The translations under genes and the position numbers were made by a program. The notes beneath the pieces were generated by a model, which did no database searches, was not told where the DNA came from, and saw only the letters and a list, made by a program, of their open reading frames with translations. From Manihot esculenta (lineage: Eukaryota > Streptophyta > Magnoliopsida > Malpighiales > Euphorbiaceae): DNA of 64,000 nt. This document shows, piece after piece, positions 21,430 to 35,253 of the stretch. Location: contig NC_035173.2 in assembly GCF_001659605.2 (NCBI RefSeq), positions 14,594,945-14,658,944 of the forward strand, given 5' to 3'. Each line of letters begins with the position of its first letter. The first letter of the stretch is position 1.

Positions 21430-24171
21430 ATTTTAAAAAATAGTTGCCATAGACTTGTTCCATGGTCAAGAGTTGGTGACCAAATTACTCACCCATCATC
21501 TTCTTGGATAGTTTCTAGATTGCACCATAGTTTCCTCCTAGTTTTTTCTTCCATCCCTCTTTTTGATTGGTACGGTTAGGCCTCCCTTCCATTTCTTGAA
21601 AATTTGCCCAGTACCAGGTGGTTTCTAGAAGAGCAGCTTCTGTCTTTTGCTTTTGTTGGTTATCTTTTACTTTTGCCTTTGGAGTCAAGTGGTTATTCCA
21701 TGAACTTCCATGCTTTAGTAAAGGTATCCAATCTCAAGGGCATTTAAGTCTATTACACCCTAATTCTGCCTGGAAACTTCTTTGTTGTTGCATGATGTAG
21801 GAATCATAATCATAATGTAAAAATTGCCATCTTTCTTCCTGTGATAATTTCCAAAATTTTCTCCTTTTTAATGCATTTAACTTTATATTAGTATGCATGT
21901 GGATGTTTTACCCATATGTACATATCTTGCCAAGTCTGTTATGCTTCTCCAAGCTAAATCAGAAGTGGCCAGGTATTCAAATTCTTCTGCAAGATGGAGG
22001 TGGTTTTTATGAATTAGCATATAATAATTTCAGCTTTTCCTTAATTAAATCTGACATAAATTTGATAAAAATCACCAAGAAAAATAGTAAGAATCAAGTA
22101 AAACCAAGTTCATGCTTGAACTAAAATCTTTCCTAACAATTTGTTCTGATCATTATTGCTTATAAAGTCATCTCACATTGCAAACTTAGGATTATGTTTG
22201 CCAATCTATATTTATATATCTATATAAAGCTATGCTAAAGAGAAGCCTTTCCACATGGAAAAATTATATTATATAGTACAACTGTTGTACTACATAAACA
22301 ATCCTACATGGTACAATAAATAAATAAGAATTGAACAAATGAATAAATATACTCTAAAAGTAGAATGAACCCTAAAATGATAACTAACTAGCAATTTTTA
22401 TATGTATTATGTTATAATTTTGCGTGTTGTCACACTTATTCTCTGACCTTCTAATTTTGTATAATAAAGTTTGCCTTTTCAATTAGTTGCAATTATAGTT
22501 AGACTTCTAAATTGATTTTGACCAATTTAAATTCAGTAGACTTAACTTGGCAATTGGACTAACTGCTCGTAGTAGTGTTGATACAGATGATGTTATTGGT
22601 TGTGATGCAATTGAGACTGCTATAGATAGTGCATTTGAGGGTGCTGCTATTGCTTCAAATGGTACTAGTACAGATGGTGCAGTTGAGGATGTTGATGCAG
22701 ATGGTTGTTGCATATTGTTATTATGAAACTGCTGATTGTATTGAATTTAAGTATGTTAAAATCAATTTTGTTGTTTAGTTATAATTGTAAAGAATTGAAA
22801 AGGTTAGGCTTTGTTATACAAGTAGAATGTTAGGCCATAAAGGGTTATAAAACGCAAAATGTTGAACTTTTTTATCTAATTTGCCAATTTTATATTATAT
22901 AACTTCTAAATAATTATTTGCATTATGAATAATATGAGAATATAATTAATAAAGACCTATTGGTCTTAAAAAGCTAAACATTTTTGTGAATTCTTGATTA
23001 TATCTACTTTTAATCTTATACATTGTACCTAAACTTTATAATCTGTTGTTGCTCAAATTAATTTTGACCATTTTCAAAATCTTAGAGATACATGGAATTT
23101 AAATTTAAGTATAGTTTTTTTAAATAAAAAATTTCAGAATTAATAGTTTAAACTTTTAATTTTGTTGTAATTAGGAATTGTTAAGTTACTTGCTATGTCA
23201 ATGTTATATCAGTATGTCTTGTCGGTAAATTTTAAAATAAAATAAAATTAATGATAATTTAAAAATTTAGGATGTAATTATAATATATAGTTTTTTTAAT
23301 AATTATTTATTTTATTAATTTTTTTAAAATTTACTGTAAATATTAATATATTTTAAAAAAAAGTGGCTGATTAATATTATATTTAAGAGTTAAAAGAATA
23401 ATTTTTAAAAAAATTATAAAAAATTATTTTATTATTTTAATATTTTTAAACTAAATTATATTAAATATTATTTTAAATTATTTTTTAATGTTTCATAACT
23501 AATATATTTAATAAGGTTATTTTTTTAATGATAGTTTTAAAAGTAATGCTAAATAATAAGCATATTAGACAGAATAATAATAATAATAATTTTTAAATAT
23601 ATTTAATAATGAAAAAAGTAATTTGATAATTTAAGTCTTTAACTATATAAGTAATGGTAGGATTTATTTAGTTAGACATTAGAAGTTATAGAATTTAATT
23701 AGGGTGAAATTTTAACAAAAATAAAGTATATAATTTTTTTACAATTAATTTTACTGATATAGCATAGTGATAAAGCGTTGATGTGGCAAGTGGTATAGTA
23801 ATTCCGTTAGTTTTTTAACGGTATTAATGGCAAGTGGTATAGTAATTCCGTTAGTTTTTTAACGGTATTAATAACAGCATGGTACAATTAAATTTTAAAA
23901 AATTAAATTTTAATTGAAAAAAGTATAAAATATAATTTAGTAAAATCAAAAATATAAATTTTTTTATCATTAACTCAAAATTTCACTTCAGAAAAAAATA
24001 AAAAATAAAAAATAAAAAATAAAAGGAGAGTTGACTATAGTTAAAACTTAAATGTTTAAAATCTCTCAAAGAGAAGGTGTCTTATCTCTCATTTGAAATT
24101 TGTGGTTTATATGAATCACCAATATTTGCAAACAGCATTCAAGTTATCAGTTTGGACTTCTCGATTTGTCA
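21430..24171. other. AT-rich intergenic stretch
   Basis: No convincing gene was found. A Ser/Ala/Thr-rich minus ORF at 22507-22713 has the composition of a transposase or gag N-terminus but no motif. At 23785-23872 a 44-bp unit is repeated twice, each containing the palindrome CCGTTAGTTTTTTAACGG. Confidence 0.5.
23785..23872. repeat. 44-bp tandem duplication with a hairpin
   Basis: GGCAAGTGGTATAG recurs at 23785 and 23829. Each unit includes CCGTTA and TAACGG arms separated by a short T-rich loop. Confidence 0.75.
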
Positions 24172-25412
24172 ATGGAGGACTCTTCCTCAATAGTAAGCAG
24201 TGGTGGTCGAGTACATTTAGGATGAGTATTCAGTCAGTTCGATTTAAAATCGAACTGAATTAAATAAATTAAAAATTAAAATTTTAGTATTTAAAAAAAT
24301 CAAACTGAACCAATTTTGGTCAGAAATCAAATCGAATCGAACCGGTTTGATTCGGTTTGATTTGATTGGTTTCGATTTTTCATAAATTTTTATTTTTTAC
24401 ACTTTATTTTTAGTATTTTAAAATTTAATTAAAATATTTTAATCTTAATATGATTTAATTTCTCTATATTATTGAAAATAACATATTATTATCATTAATC
24501 GGTGCGGTTCGATTTATTTTATTTTTTTTATCAAAATCAAATTGAACCGAATTGAAATAACAAAAATTTCTGAAATTAAAAACCGAACCGAACCGAATTA
24601 GATAAAAAATCGAAATAAATTTTTAAATTAATTCAGTTCGGTCGGTTTTTTCGGTTTGAACCAAATACTGCTCACCCCTAAGTACACTGTCTCTTTCACC
24701 CGCTGAATGCCCAAGTTTTAACATCATATATAGGAAGGATATAGAGAGAAGATTTTAGTGTTGTTCTTTAAGAAAGGTAATGGAATGATTTTTTTTTTTT
24801 TTAATAGTCGCCCATTGATATCAATTATGAAGCTCGACATGTTATATTTTAGTGGGTTTAATAACCAATTGGAGCGAGTGGAACTAGTTTGTTGGGATTG
24901 AATCTGTGAATCCATATTGATGCCATAAAATGAGAGTATAGAGAGTTGATAGATTGTGAGTGGTTGGAAGTTGTTTTGTTCTTTATTAATTTGACTCTAA
25001 TGCCATTTGTAAGGTTACTGTAATTGTCGTTATTGATTGCTACCTGTTGAAGTGTGTTTCAAGTTAACAATTGCAACCTTTTCTATTGGTTAGATAATGA
25101 GATTAGCCATGGTTTTAGGGAGAGAACTGTATTTAATGTACTTTATGACAAGATTGACACTTTGGAAGGTGTTGTTGTATATAAGGATAAGAATGAGTTT
25201 TCTCTACAAAACCAAATTAAAAACCCAAAAGAGAAGCTCATGAAGAAAGAAAAAAATAAATCAATTGAAAGAAGAGAGAATGTTGTTGTTTCAAAGAATA
25301 CATAAAATTGCAATATGAAAAATGTGCTAGGGAAGCATTTGATAGGAGAGTGAAGATGGGTGTTGCAATTGTATTATGCATATTGATCTTTGTAATGTTT
25401 AATTTTAGCAAA
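24172..25412 (+). pseudogene. GRF-type zinc-finger protein, split by a MITE and frameshifted
   Basis: A first exon begins MEDSSSIVSSGGRVH at 24172 and resumes after the MITE (24218-24680) with CLFHPLNAQVL. A probable intron runs from a GT near 24777 to an AG before 25063, followed by NNCNLFYWLDNEISHGF (exon 2). This is the C...C plus CNLFYW pattern of plant GRF zinc fingers. A Lys/Glu-rich coiled-coil segment follows, a stop at 25303-25305, and a hydrophobic C-terminal anchor (VAIVLCILIFVMF, about 25362-25400) in another frame. A stop also falls in the zinc-finger region near 24755. Family assignment is from memory of the motif; its partner or target is unknown. Confidence 0.55.
24218..24680. 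mobile_element. hAT-like MITE of the ACCGAA family inside the GRF gene
   Basis: The termini TAGGATGAG and CTCACCCCTA are inverted. The flanks AGTACATT (24210-24217) and AGTACACT (24681-24688) match at 7 of 8 bases. Subterminal TCGGTTCGG and CGAACCGAA repeats link it to the copy at 7516-8879. It is 463 bp and has no ORF. Confidence 0.75.
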
Positions 25413-25739
25413 GTAAAACAATAGTAGGGGTAAGGAATTATACTAAGAGCTTCAGAGACAATTTGTGTTTACTTTTAACAAATTTAGTTTATTGACAATT
25501 TATTGATCTATGTAATGAAAATTGAGTTTATTGAGATTTTTTTAATGATATATTGAGATTGTGTTTACTGAAATTGAGTATGCTGAGATATTGAGTTGGT
25601 AGAGATGTCTGAATAAAATATGGTTGAGTAGTTGAATTAGCATAATTGTTGAGTCACACAATAAATTTGAAAAAAAAAAACTGACCAGAAATATGCAAAA
25701 AACTATAATATATTCATTGAATACATAATCGACATTATA

Positions 25740-28700
25740 ACACAGTACAAAATCACCATATCCATATGATATTAACTACAAAAAAAAAAAAGAAACCATT
25801 TTCAAAACAAAAAGTATCATATCTGCAAAAGTAATGCATCTATTGGACTTGCCTTATCCACAAAACTATTTCTATATCTCCTTTCTATGCCTCCTAGACT
25901 TGTTGAAGTATATTGGGTTTAAGTTTCAGTTTTGCTATGATAGCCCCATCATTAGTTAAAGATAGGTGAGCATTAGCTTTTAAAACAACTATATATTTCT
26001 CATTAAGTGCATTTGCTATCAGATTGACATTGTCTGGATGATAATCAATAATACAGTCATAATCCTTAAGCAACTCTAACCACCTTTTATATCTCAAGTT
26101 AAGCTTCTTTTATGTGGGTAAATATTTTAAACTTTTATGATCTGTATAGATATAACATTTCTCACCATACAGGTAATGCCTTCATATTTTTAATGCAAAG
26201 ACTATGGCCGCTAAATCTAAATCATGGGTAGAGTAGTTCTTTTTATGTGACTTTAATTTTCTTGAAGCATAAGCAACTACATTTCCCTCTTGCATGAATA
26301 CACAACCAAGCTCATTATGTGAGGTATCACTGTAAATCATAAAACCTTTACCTAATTCTAGTTGTGTAAGGACACGTGCCTCTGTAAGCATTTTTTTAAC
26401 CTTCTCAAAACTCTTTTGTTATTTGTTATCCCAGTCATACTTAACATTATTGTGCAATAATTTAGTCAATGGGGTAGCAATGATTGAAAATCTATTTACA
26501 AACTGCCTATAGTATCTAGCCAAACCCAGAAAAACTCCTAATCTCGGCTATATTCTTAGATGGTTTCTATTCAAGGATAGTTTCTATCTTTTTAAGGTCT
26601 ACTCTAATTCCTTCAGCAGATAAAATGTGCCCAAGAAAGGATATATCATTATTTAGCTAAAACTCACATTTACTAAGCTTAGCATAAAGTTGTTTCTCTC
26701 TCAAAGTTTGTAGCACTATCCTCAAATGTTGATCACGATCTTCCTAAGTCTTTAAGTATATCAAGATATCATTTATGAAAGCTACTATAAGCTTATCTAG
26801 GTAAGAATGGAAGATGTGGTTCATCGGATCCATGAAAGCTGCAGGAGTATTAGTTAGCCCAAAAGGCATAACTAGAAATTCATAGTGTCCATATCGCATT
26901 CTAAAAATAGTTTTAGAGACATCTGTTTCTTTTATCTTCAATTGATGATAACACGATCGTATATCAATTTTAGAAAAAACACTTGCTCCCTTCAGTTGAT
27001 TAAATAAGTCATCTATTCAGGGCAAAGGGTATTTATTCTTATATGTCATCTTTTTAGTTGCCTATAATCTATATAAAGTCTTAGGGTCCCGTCCTTATTT
27101 TTCACAAATAATACAGGTGTGCTCCAAGGTGAGTTACTAAGTCGTATAAAACCCTTGTCAAGCAATTCTTACAATTGTATTTTTAACTCTTTCAGTTATA
27201 TAGGTGACATCTTATAAGGAACAATAGAGATAAGTGCAATGCTTGGTACAATATCTATAGCAAACTCCATCTCTCTCTTTGGTGGTAACTCGGGAAGATC
27301 ATCGAGAAAAACATAAGGGAAATTACACATTGTGGCTATGTCATGCACACCTGGATTCTCCTTTTTAGTTTCAAGTGCAAAGACTAGGTAGGCTTAACAA
27401 CCCTTGCTAATTAATCCCCTAGCTCTAGCGGTCAATATAACATCAAACAAGCAACCTGACCTCTCTCCTACAATAACTACATCATCATCTTCAAGTGTTT
27501 TTAATATAATTCTTTTTTATATGCAATCTACTATTACCCGATGCCAAGATAATCAGTCCACGCCCAGGATTACATCAAACTCTCTAAAAGATAACTCTAT
27601 CAAATAACTATAGAAAGTATGACTGTGGATGGATATAGGACAATCTCTATATACTTTACTCACTATCATACTATGCCTAAAGGAGTTGGTTACAATTATA
27701 TCTTGGTTTAGAAAATTTGCATGTAATTTCCCCTCACTAGTAATAGGCATACATATATATGAATGTGTAGATCCTGAGTCTATCAATGTATGCATAGGTT
27801 TATCAAAGATTAAGAATATATCAACTATCACATCTGGGAGGTCCCTGTCTTCCTTAGCCTTAATGGTATAGGCTCTAGCAGGTGTTTTGAAGTTTGATAT
27901 ATCTACTGTTTCAGAAACCATTTGATTAGCTGAAGTTGCCCCAATCTAATTACCTCTAACCCTTCATCTTCCTCTAGGTCCAGTAGGAACAGGCCTCTCT
28001 ACAGGTAGTGCTGATGATACTTGTCCCCTAGGATAGTCTCTCATAAGATGCTCAATGAATCAACACCTGAAGCAAGCCCCTGTTAGTTTTTTGCAGGGTC
28101 CCAAATGTCTTCTACCATAGTGCTCACATATTGGGTATTATCTTCTTCCAACCCCTTCTGAACTGGCTATAGAAATACTAGTTTGCTACCTAAATCTACC
28201 TGCAGAACTCTGGCGTTGGTCCTTGTCTTTGTCTTTATATCTGACTCTGCCCTGATGGGTGGGCACCCTTCCGTCTCTTAGTAGGTGCCTAAAAGGCTGA
28301 GGATTGCCCCTGTGTTTGGGTTTACCCTCTCTTCTGATGTCCTTTCTGTCTCCACATCTGTTCTTATTCTTTTATCTTTTCCATATTCAGTTTTGCATTT
28401 ACCAGAGTAGAGAACTCTATAATAGGATGGGCTGCTAAAAGCACCCTAATATCACTATGTAGACCCTGCTCAAATTTCTTATATCTAGCTTCCTCTATAA
28501 GCATAATTTCTCAAGCATACTTACTCGGTTTGATGAAATCTTTTTCATACTTACTGATTGTCATCTTGCCTTGTCTCAAATACAAAAACTCTTCTCTCTT
28601 TTCATCCATATATAAATCCCCAATATACTTCTTTCTAAACTCATCCAAAAAGAATTTCCAAGTCCATTGCTCATATTGCATTGTTTGTGATGTGGTGTCC

Positions 28701-29183
28701 CATCACTGATAGGCTTCCTCTTATAACAAAGCAATGACACAAGCTATACTATTTGGTGGTGTGCATTGGAGTTACTGCAATACTCTCTCAGTACTTTTAA
28801 GCCAGTACTCTACTATTGAAGCATTATATTCCCTTCTGCCTTTGAATTTAATAGCTCTATATTTTATAAGCTTATCTATTGGTGATCTATTAGGAGCCTG
28901 CATTAATACTACTACTAGTGGTGGCACCGGAGGCGCTGCCCCTGAAACTCATCTAAACATATATGCTAGCTACTGTAAGAATGCATCCTGTCCTAGCCTA
29001 CCTTCACTAGGAGAAGTTGGTGCAACTGCTGGCTCAATAGGTTTTAAGGGGGCATGACTTCCCACCTCCTCATCTATAGAACGTCATGATCCCTTAGATA
29101 TCCTTTAAACAATTAAAGACAAACTAGGTATGCATCATATTATATCCTAAAACCGCCTAAACCTCTGCTATGATACCAATAAA
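25740..29183 (-). mobile_element. Decayed Gypsy element (chromovirus-like), 3' truncated
   Basis: On the minus strand a primer site like TTGGTATCATAGC (about 29168-29180) lies next to an LTR starting at 29184. Then come gag, zinc knuckle, protease, RT and RNase H in Gypsy order. Sequence recognisable as pol stops at about 25.74 kb; integrase and the second LTR are absent. Many stops and frame changes show age. Confidence 0.75.
25894..28720 (-). pseudogene. Gypsy gag-pol remnant
   Basis: Landmarks on the minus strand are a double knuckle-like CEHYGRRHLGPCKK and CFRC (about 28060-28130), and the protease core TLIDSGSTHSYI (27553-27921). RT shows [20 protein letters not shown] and a catalytic block changed to FINDILIY (26744-26941). 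RNase H shows [18 protein letters not shown] (26182-26391), and the connection end DYDCIIDYHPDNVNLIANAL is at about 25990-26070. The pattern resembles Tekay/Del chromoviruses, but with integrase missing the lineage is tentative. Confidence 0.75.
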
Positions 29184-31900
29184 TGTAACACCTCTTATCC
29201 ATCTATAAGGATAGCTGTGTAAAGGATGTCACGTGCTATACTAAGTACAATTATACATGTGGACGTAAATTAGCTTCTACATTATTAGTTATTATTCAAT
29301 TTGTTTAAATATATATTAATTCATAATAACAGTTTTAAATGGAAAAACTGCAAGAATCTCCCCTGTTTATCAGCAATTATCGTGTACAAAAAAGCTATAA
29401 ATTCTCAATATTTACTCAATTCACACAATTAAACCCATAGACAGAACATATTAACAAAAAGTACTAAACATATTGATTTACATTTTTATTATTATCAAAA
29501 CTCCTTTATAAATATACATGTCAAACATAAACAACCTCTAAATAAATTTTGAGATTCTTTGTACTAATGCAGAACCAGACCTCTTATTTTTCACTTTCTC
29601 TGTCTACTACCTGCGTAAGGGAAAAGTCTAATGCGCTGAGCTTATGCCCAATGGGTGAATAATAATATATTCATATAAGATATAAATAAGAATTCACACA
29701 ACAATTATAACAAAATCATTTCATAGAAACATGTAGAAAACTTTTGTGTCTATAGGTGAAAAGTGAGCAAATTAAGTCATGCAGTTGTACATATGTAAGG
29801 TCATCCATATTATGGTAACCATCCTGTATGCATACTTGTAAAGTATTAACAAGTTGTGTAATTATATCTTAGCTCATATAAACTCTTAGCATGATCGACT
29901 AGTTAGGTAAGAGAAAACTGTATCTATATAGCATAAAGTGCCAAACTATATGGCCTAGGGGCCGAATGCTGTGCCTGTATAACTCCAAAGCCGAGAAACT
30001 CTATGACACATGATGTGTCGAAAATATTATATCATGTAGTCCATTAGGGTGCAGTATTGTTAAACTATATATGGCAAGCCACACCCTTATTTTGCTACAA
30101 CTCCTACTAAGGTTTACTAGGGTCAAGAGTATATATATATATATATATATATATGTTAAATATTCATTTGAACCAAAATTATCAATTTAGATGCTTAACA
30201 TATTCAAATAAGCAAGTATGTCAAATTATAAGTTCATAAGCAAGTATGTCAATAAAATAAGTTCTTAAAGCATACATGTGTATGTAATGGACCATATTCA
30301 GTTATGAGTGTAGTGCTAATTCATTAAGAAAATATATATAAATTTTAGTTTATTAAGTTAGCATGGGCACAAATCAGGCACGTCAAGCTAGCACATGTGT
30401 CATTTGGGCGTAAAGTGAGCATGTCAATCCCTTTTAGGTCAATATTCAAATTTAGGTTTCTTTCTGTCTGATTATGTATCACAATTTTAAGTGCCTTAGG
30501 GATAGAATTTGATTAAGATTAATATATGAATATTGTGCATTTGTGTCATAAATTTCTAACAAGATATGTCACATCTAAATCTGACATTCCTAACTCAAAT
30601 TATGAATTTTTATTTACAAGCTGTCCACTAAGTTTTAACCAGTCCAGTATTGGTACTTGTTTCTAGTCTAACAAAATATATCTAATACATACATTTTTAT
30701 TCAGATTCAAGGTTAAATATCTTTTAAAAAGTTTTAAATATACATCTCAAGGTTCATTTGATACTAGTCTTAACTTATTTCATTGAGTACAGAATTAGTT
30801 ATGATATAAGGAATATAGATTGTTCCGGATGAACTATCTCTGTGTGCAGTTTATGTTCACTTGCAATTTGCATACACTTAGCTATAGCTTCATAATTTGG
30901 TTACTTCATGAAAATTTTATCTCTTTATCTCAATTTTTTTTTTGTATATATTAGGTCCAATTTCAACAGTTATACAATGAGTTATGAAGTTGTCAACACA
31001 GGCTACCCTTTTAAAATATATTCTGCCAGTTTTGCACATTTAACTTCCATGTTAAATTTCTTTGCTTTAAGCCTTCCAAACATAATTCCAAAATTCATAT
31101 TACACATTTATACAATCAAAGTAACATTTCCAGCAGTCAAAATCAATTCCTAATTTTACATATTCATGAAAAAATCAAAAGAAAATAGAAATTCATACAA
31201 ACACCAAGCCGTTTGCACAATTCCTTTCAAAAGCTTTATGTACGCCTTAGTTACTCTCTTTCCTTGCCTTTTTCCATTGATGTACCTTCTTCCTTTCAAA
31301 TTTTTTCTTTACAAAGAACAAGTAAAATAAGATTTTTAATTTATTTAGCACTATAAAATTGATTGAAAGTATGGAATGACATGTTAGTCCAACCTAATTT
31401 TCAATTTCTATTACTTACCACTTAATACCTAAACTCATCTCTTTCCTTCCTTCTCTTCTATGGTTCTTTTGCTGATTATTTCACTTAGAAAGATGTTTGC
31501 ATGGATGAAACTCTTATTTTTATGGAGAAATTAGATAGAAATGGAAGAAAAGAAGAAAAATCAATTTGTCTTTTTTTTTTGTGCATCTTCGGCCAACATG
31601 AAGGAAGATAAAGACCACCTTTTGTTTCATGTTTTGTCATTTCTTTCATGCATAGTTAGGTGATACATGGAGGATTTAGGTGAAGATGTCGAAAAATGGA
31701 GGATCAAACTTGAAATTTACTTTTAAACTTTTCATATTCACACTTCAACCTACTAAACTTTTTATCCATCTTTCAATTTAGTTTTTAAACTTTTAATATT
31801 TATAGATGGACCTACTAAAATTAAACTTTAAACCTTTAGAAGTCTATTTCATTTAGATAAGCACATCGGATTTAATAAGCAACTCAAGCTAGCATGTCGG
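29184..31900 (-). repeat. Long LTR of the decayed Gypsy element (right end uncertain)
   Basis: It begins TGTAACACCTC next to the primer site, the terminus style seen in Tekay-type LTRs. It holds no gene. A (TA)n run lies at 30131-30153. The opposite terminus could not be placed; it should be somewhere before the chromovirus insertion at 32172. Confidence 0.45.
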
Positions 31901-32171
31901 AAAATTCATAAACACCTCCCATAAATGACTTGATTTTGACTTGTTTCTTCCACTGTATGTTTTATTTTAAGATATGTCCATTTTCTTATTTAGACTTTCT
32001 ATATTCAGTTATTCAGTTATTTTTATTTTATCTTTATTTCTGCATGTATAACTCTATATGAAATACAAGTTAAACTTTAAAACACAACTTTTAGTGCTCT
32101 ACCTATAGACGAATTGTGTATCAAGCATCTATGGATAAACTAGCATCTCTCCTAATTAGTTTGGGATTAAA

Positions 32172-32527
32172 TGATAGATAATTGCGACAATCGTCCAGAA
32201 ATATTATCAAGAATAGGAAGTATATTGACTAGTTCTGCTACTGTTGACTCGTTCTGCTGCATAATATTTTGCTGTTATTATTTTATTCTTATTTGCTTAG
32301 TCAATTAGCAATTAGTATATCATGGCAATAAAATCTCATGTTAGCCGGTTATGTGGCCTTGAGAATAGGACCAAGCTGTTGCTTATTCTTCTATTTATAT
32401 TCTTTGTACTTGCAGCAGAAAAGGGGAAAAAAAAGAAAAGAAAAGAAAAGGAAAAAAAACACCAGAACTTCCTATTTTTTCTATCAATTCTTTTTTTTTT
32501 TTTTTTGGCTTTGACTGGGACCTAACA
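32172..32527 (+). repeat. 5' LTR of the chromovirus (356 bp)
   Basis: It starts TGATAGATA and ends CCTAACA, and ends in A-rich and T-rich tracts shared with the 3' copy. Confidence 0.88.
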
Positions 32528-32576
32528 TTTGTATAAGAGCCGAGTTATATATCTTTTTCTTCTCTATTTCTTTTCG

Positions 32577-34033
32577 ATGGCAACTAATAAGGAACGAATT
32601 GAAAATTTGGAAGCTGCTGTCGGGCAACTCCAAAATTCAGTCAGCAACATGGGCTAAGGACTCAACGAAAAATTGCAACAGATTGAAGCAGCCATCTCAA
32701 AGTTTTCTGAGACGACTCTTCCCACTAAAGAAGGGGCCAGCAGCATTGGTGGCAATAGCCAGAGTCGCTCTAACAGAGAGGAATCGAGAGAGGGAGGAAG
32801 GCCCATCTTCGCTTCCAAACTCGCCAAAATTGAATTCCCTCAATTCTCAGGCGACGATCCAACCGAATGGATGGCTAAGGTGGAACATTTTTTCGATTAT
32901 CAGAAAACATATCCTACTGAAAAGGTCTATTTGGCTTCTTATCATCTCCAAGGAGAAGCTAGCCAGTGGTGGAGGTGGATGCAATGTACATATCGAGAAG
33001 AGAGCAAGGAGATTACCTGGGAAACTTTTGTCGAGGAAATATGGTCCCGTTTTGGACCAACTGAATCCGAGGATTTCGACGAGTCCCTTTCTAAAATTCG
33101 ACAAACTGGGCCTCTGAGAGAATACCAGCGGAAATTTGAAGCCTAGGCAATAAGGTGAAAGGATGGACGCAAAAGGTGCTGGTGGGGACTTTTATGGGCG
33201 GCCTCAAAACAGAGATTTCAGATGGAATCAGAATGTTCAAACCTACAACGCTCAAGGAAGCAATTAATTACGCTCGAATGAGAGATGAGCAGTTGCTTCG
33301 ACAACGAAAGGCAACTCGCCCATCTTATCAGTTGAGCTCTTCTTCTCCAGTTAAGAGCAAACCGACGACACTAGTAAAGAGGCTCACCTGGGACGAGATG
33401 CAAAAAAGGCGAGCTGATGGTTTATGCTTTAACTGCGATGAAAAGTTTGTGCCAGGGCACAGTTGTTCTAAACCTCAACTGCTTCTACTCGATGGTGGCT
33501 GTAATTTTGATGACGACGATGAGGAGGTAGAACCGAAAATTTCATTACATGCCCTTACTGGGTGGTCTTCCACAAGTACCATGAGAATCGCAATCCACAT
33601 TAACTCCATCGAACTGATTGTTCTCATTGACAGTGGCTCAACTCATAATTTTATCAATGAGAAGATTGTTGGATTACTCAAGCTACCAGTGAACCCAACT
33701 AAGCCCTTCAATGTTAAGGTTGCCAATGGCAGTCCCTTAATCTGCAATGGGAAATTCAAAGGCGTTCCTTTTACTCACCAAGGTATACCCTTTGTCGCTA
33801 CATTCTTTTTTTTGCCCATAATGGGTTTGGATGTGGTTTTAGAAATTCAATGGTTGCAGCAATTGGGAACTGTTTCTTGCAATTGGAAACATCTCAGAAG
33901 ATTGAACCACTCATTGAAAGCAATGTCCAAAGAATTGCGACATAACAGTTCTGTTTTTGCAATCTATGTGGAATCTTCTTCACCTGCATTGTTCGACGAC
34001 TTACATCCAGATATGCAGCTCTTATTACATTAG
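32577..34033 (+). pseudogene. Chromovirus gag and protease, broken
   Basis: The frame starts MATNKERIENLEAAVGQLQ at 32577 and meets TAA at 32655. The gag core shows FPQFSGDDPTEWMAKVEHFF and SRFGPTESEDFDESLSKIRQ. A frameshift near 33143 moves to another frame, which carries the knuckle CFNCDEKFVPGHSC (about 33424-33466) and the protease core VLIDSGSTHNFINEKI (about 33620-33670), ending at TAG 34031-34033. Confidence 0.85.
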
Positions 34034-35253
34034 TTTTCTGACATCTATCAGAAACCAAGCCAACTTCCTCCAGAGAGAGAGATCAATCATCGCATCAATC
34101 TTAAAGAAGGTACAGATCCGGTTAATGTTCGGCCTTATAGATATGCCTACTTCCAGAAGGCTGAAATCAAAAAGCAGGTCCAGGATATGTTGAAATCAGG
34201 ACTTATCAGGGCTAGCACAAGTCCTTTTTCTTCTCCTGTTTTGCTAGTTAAGAAGAAGGACGGCTCCTGGAGATTTTGTACAGATTACAGGGCTCTTAAC
34301 GCGGTTACTGTTCGGGATCGATTTCCTATTCCAACTGTGGACGATATGCTTGATGAGCTTTATGGTGCCACTTATTTCACTAAACTGGATTTTATTGCAG
34401 GGTTTCACTAAGTCCGTGTTCACCAAGCTGATATTCATAAAATGATTTTTAGAACACACAACGGCCATTATGAATATCTAGTGATGCCCTTTGGGCTGTG
34501 CAATGCTCCTTCTACCTTTCAGGCGCTAATGAACACTCTGTTTCAACCTTACTTACGAAAGTTCGTACTAGTCTTCTTTGACGATGTTCTTATCTATAGC
34601 CCCAATTGGAAGCAGCATATGGAACACATACGAATGGCTTTTGAATTACTGCGGCAGCCTCAATTTTTTATAAAGCTCAGTAAATGTGCCTTTGGCCAGC
34701 GGCAAATTGAATACTTAGGGCATATTATCTCTTCGGAGGGGATGCAAGTGGATCAATCCAAGATCAAAGCCATTCTTGACTGGCCTAAGCCCACCAATCT
34801 TACTGACTTACGTGGGTTTTTGGGTCTTACAGGATACTACAGGAAGTTTGTTTGTAATTATGGCATCTAGCTCAGCCATTAACAAACTTACTAAAGAAGG
34901 GCAATTTCTTTTGGACACTAGAAGCAGATTCATCTTTCTTGTCCTTGAAAAAGGTGATGACTTCTACTCCAACTTTGGCGCTGCCCAATTTTAATGATCC
35001 ATCTATCATCACCACTGATGCTTCGAAGACTGGTATTGGAGCAGTTCTTTCTCAGCATGATCGTCCCATTGCATTTATAAGTCGTGCCTTAGGAGTTTCA
35101 AAACAAGCCTGGTCTACTTATGCAAGGGAGATGCTAGCTATCTGTACCTGGCGTCCTTATTTATTGGGTCGCAAGTTTTTTATTCAGACTGACCAGCGCA
35201 GCCTCAAATACATGGTGGAACAGCGAGTGGTTACTCATGAACAGTAGAATTGG
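34034..35253 (+). pseudogene. Chromovirus reverse transcriptase and RNase H, broken
   Basis: RT shows SSPVLLVKKKDGSWRFCTDY, then a TAA at about 34409, YLVMPFGLCNAPSTFQ and the catalytic block VFFDDVLIYS (about 34570-34600). A frame change near 34870 precedes RNase H (TTDASKTGIGAVLSQ, about 35010-35055). A TAG lies at 35245-35247. The breaks are substitutions and small indels, so decay followed insertion. Confidence 0.88.

Noticed and set aside
22507..22713. Ser/Ala/Thr-rich minus ORF as a gene
   Set aside because: Composition recalls a transposase or gag N-terminus, but there is no domain, splice context or continuation.
28734..29057. Plus-strand 107-codon ORF
   Set aside because: It is the antisense of the Gypsy gag remnant.
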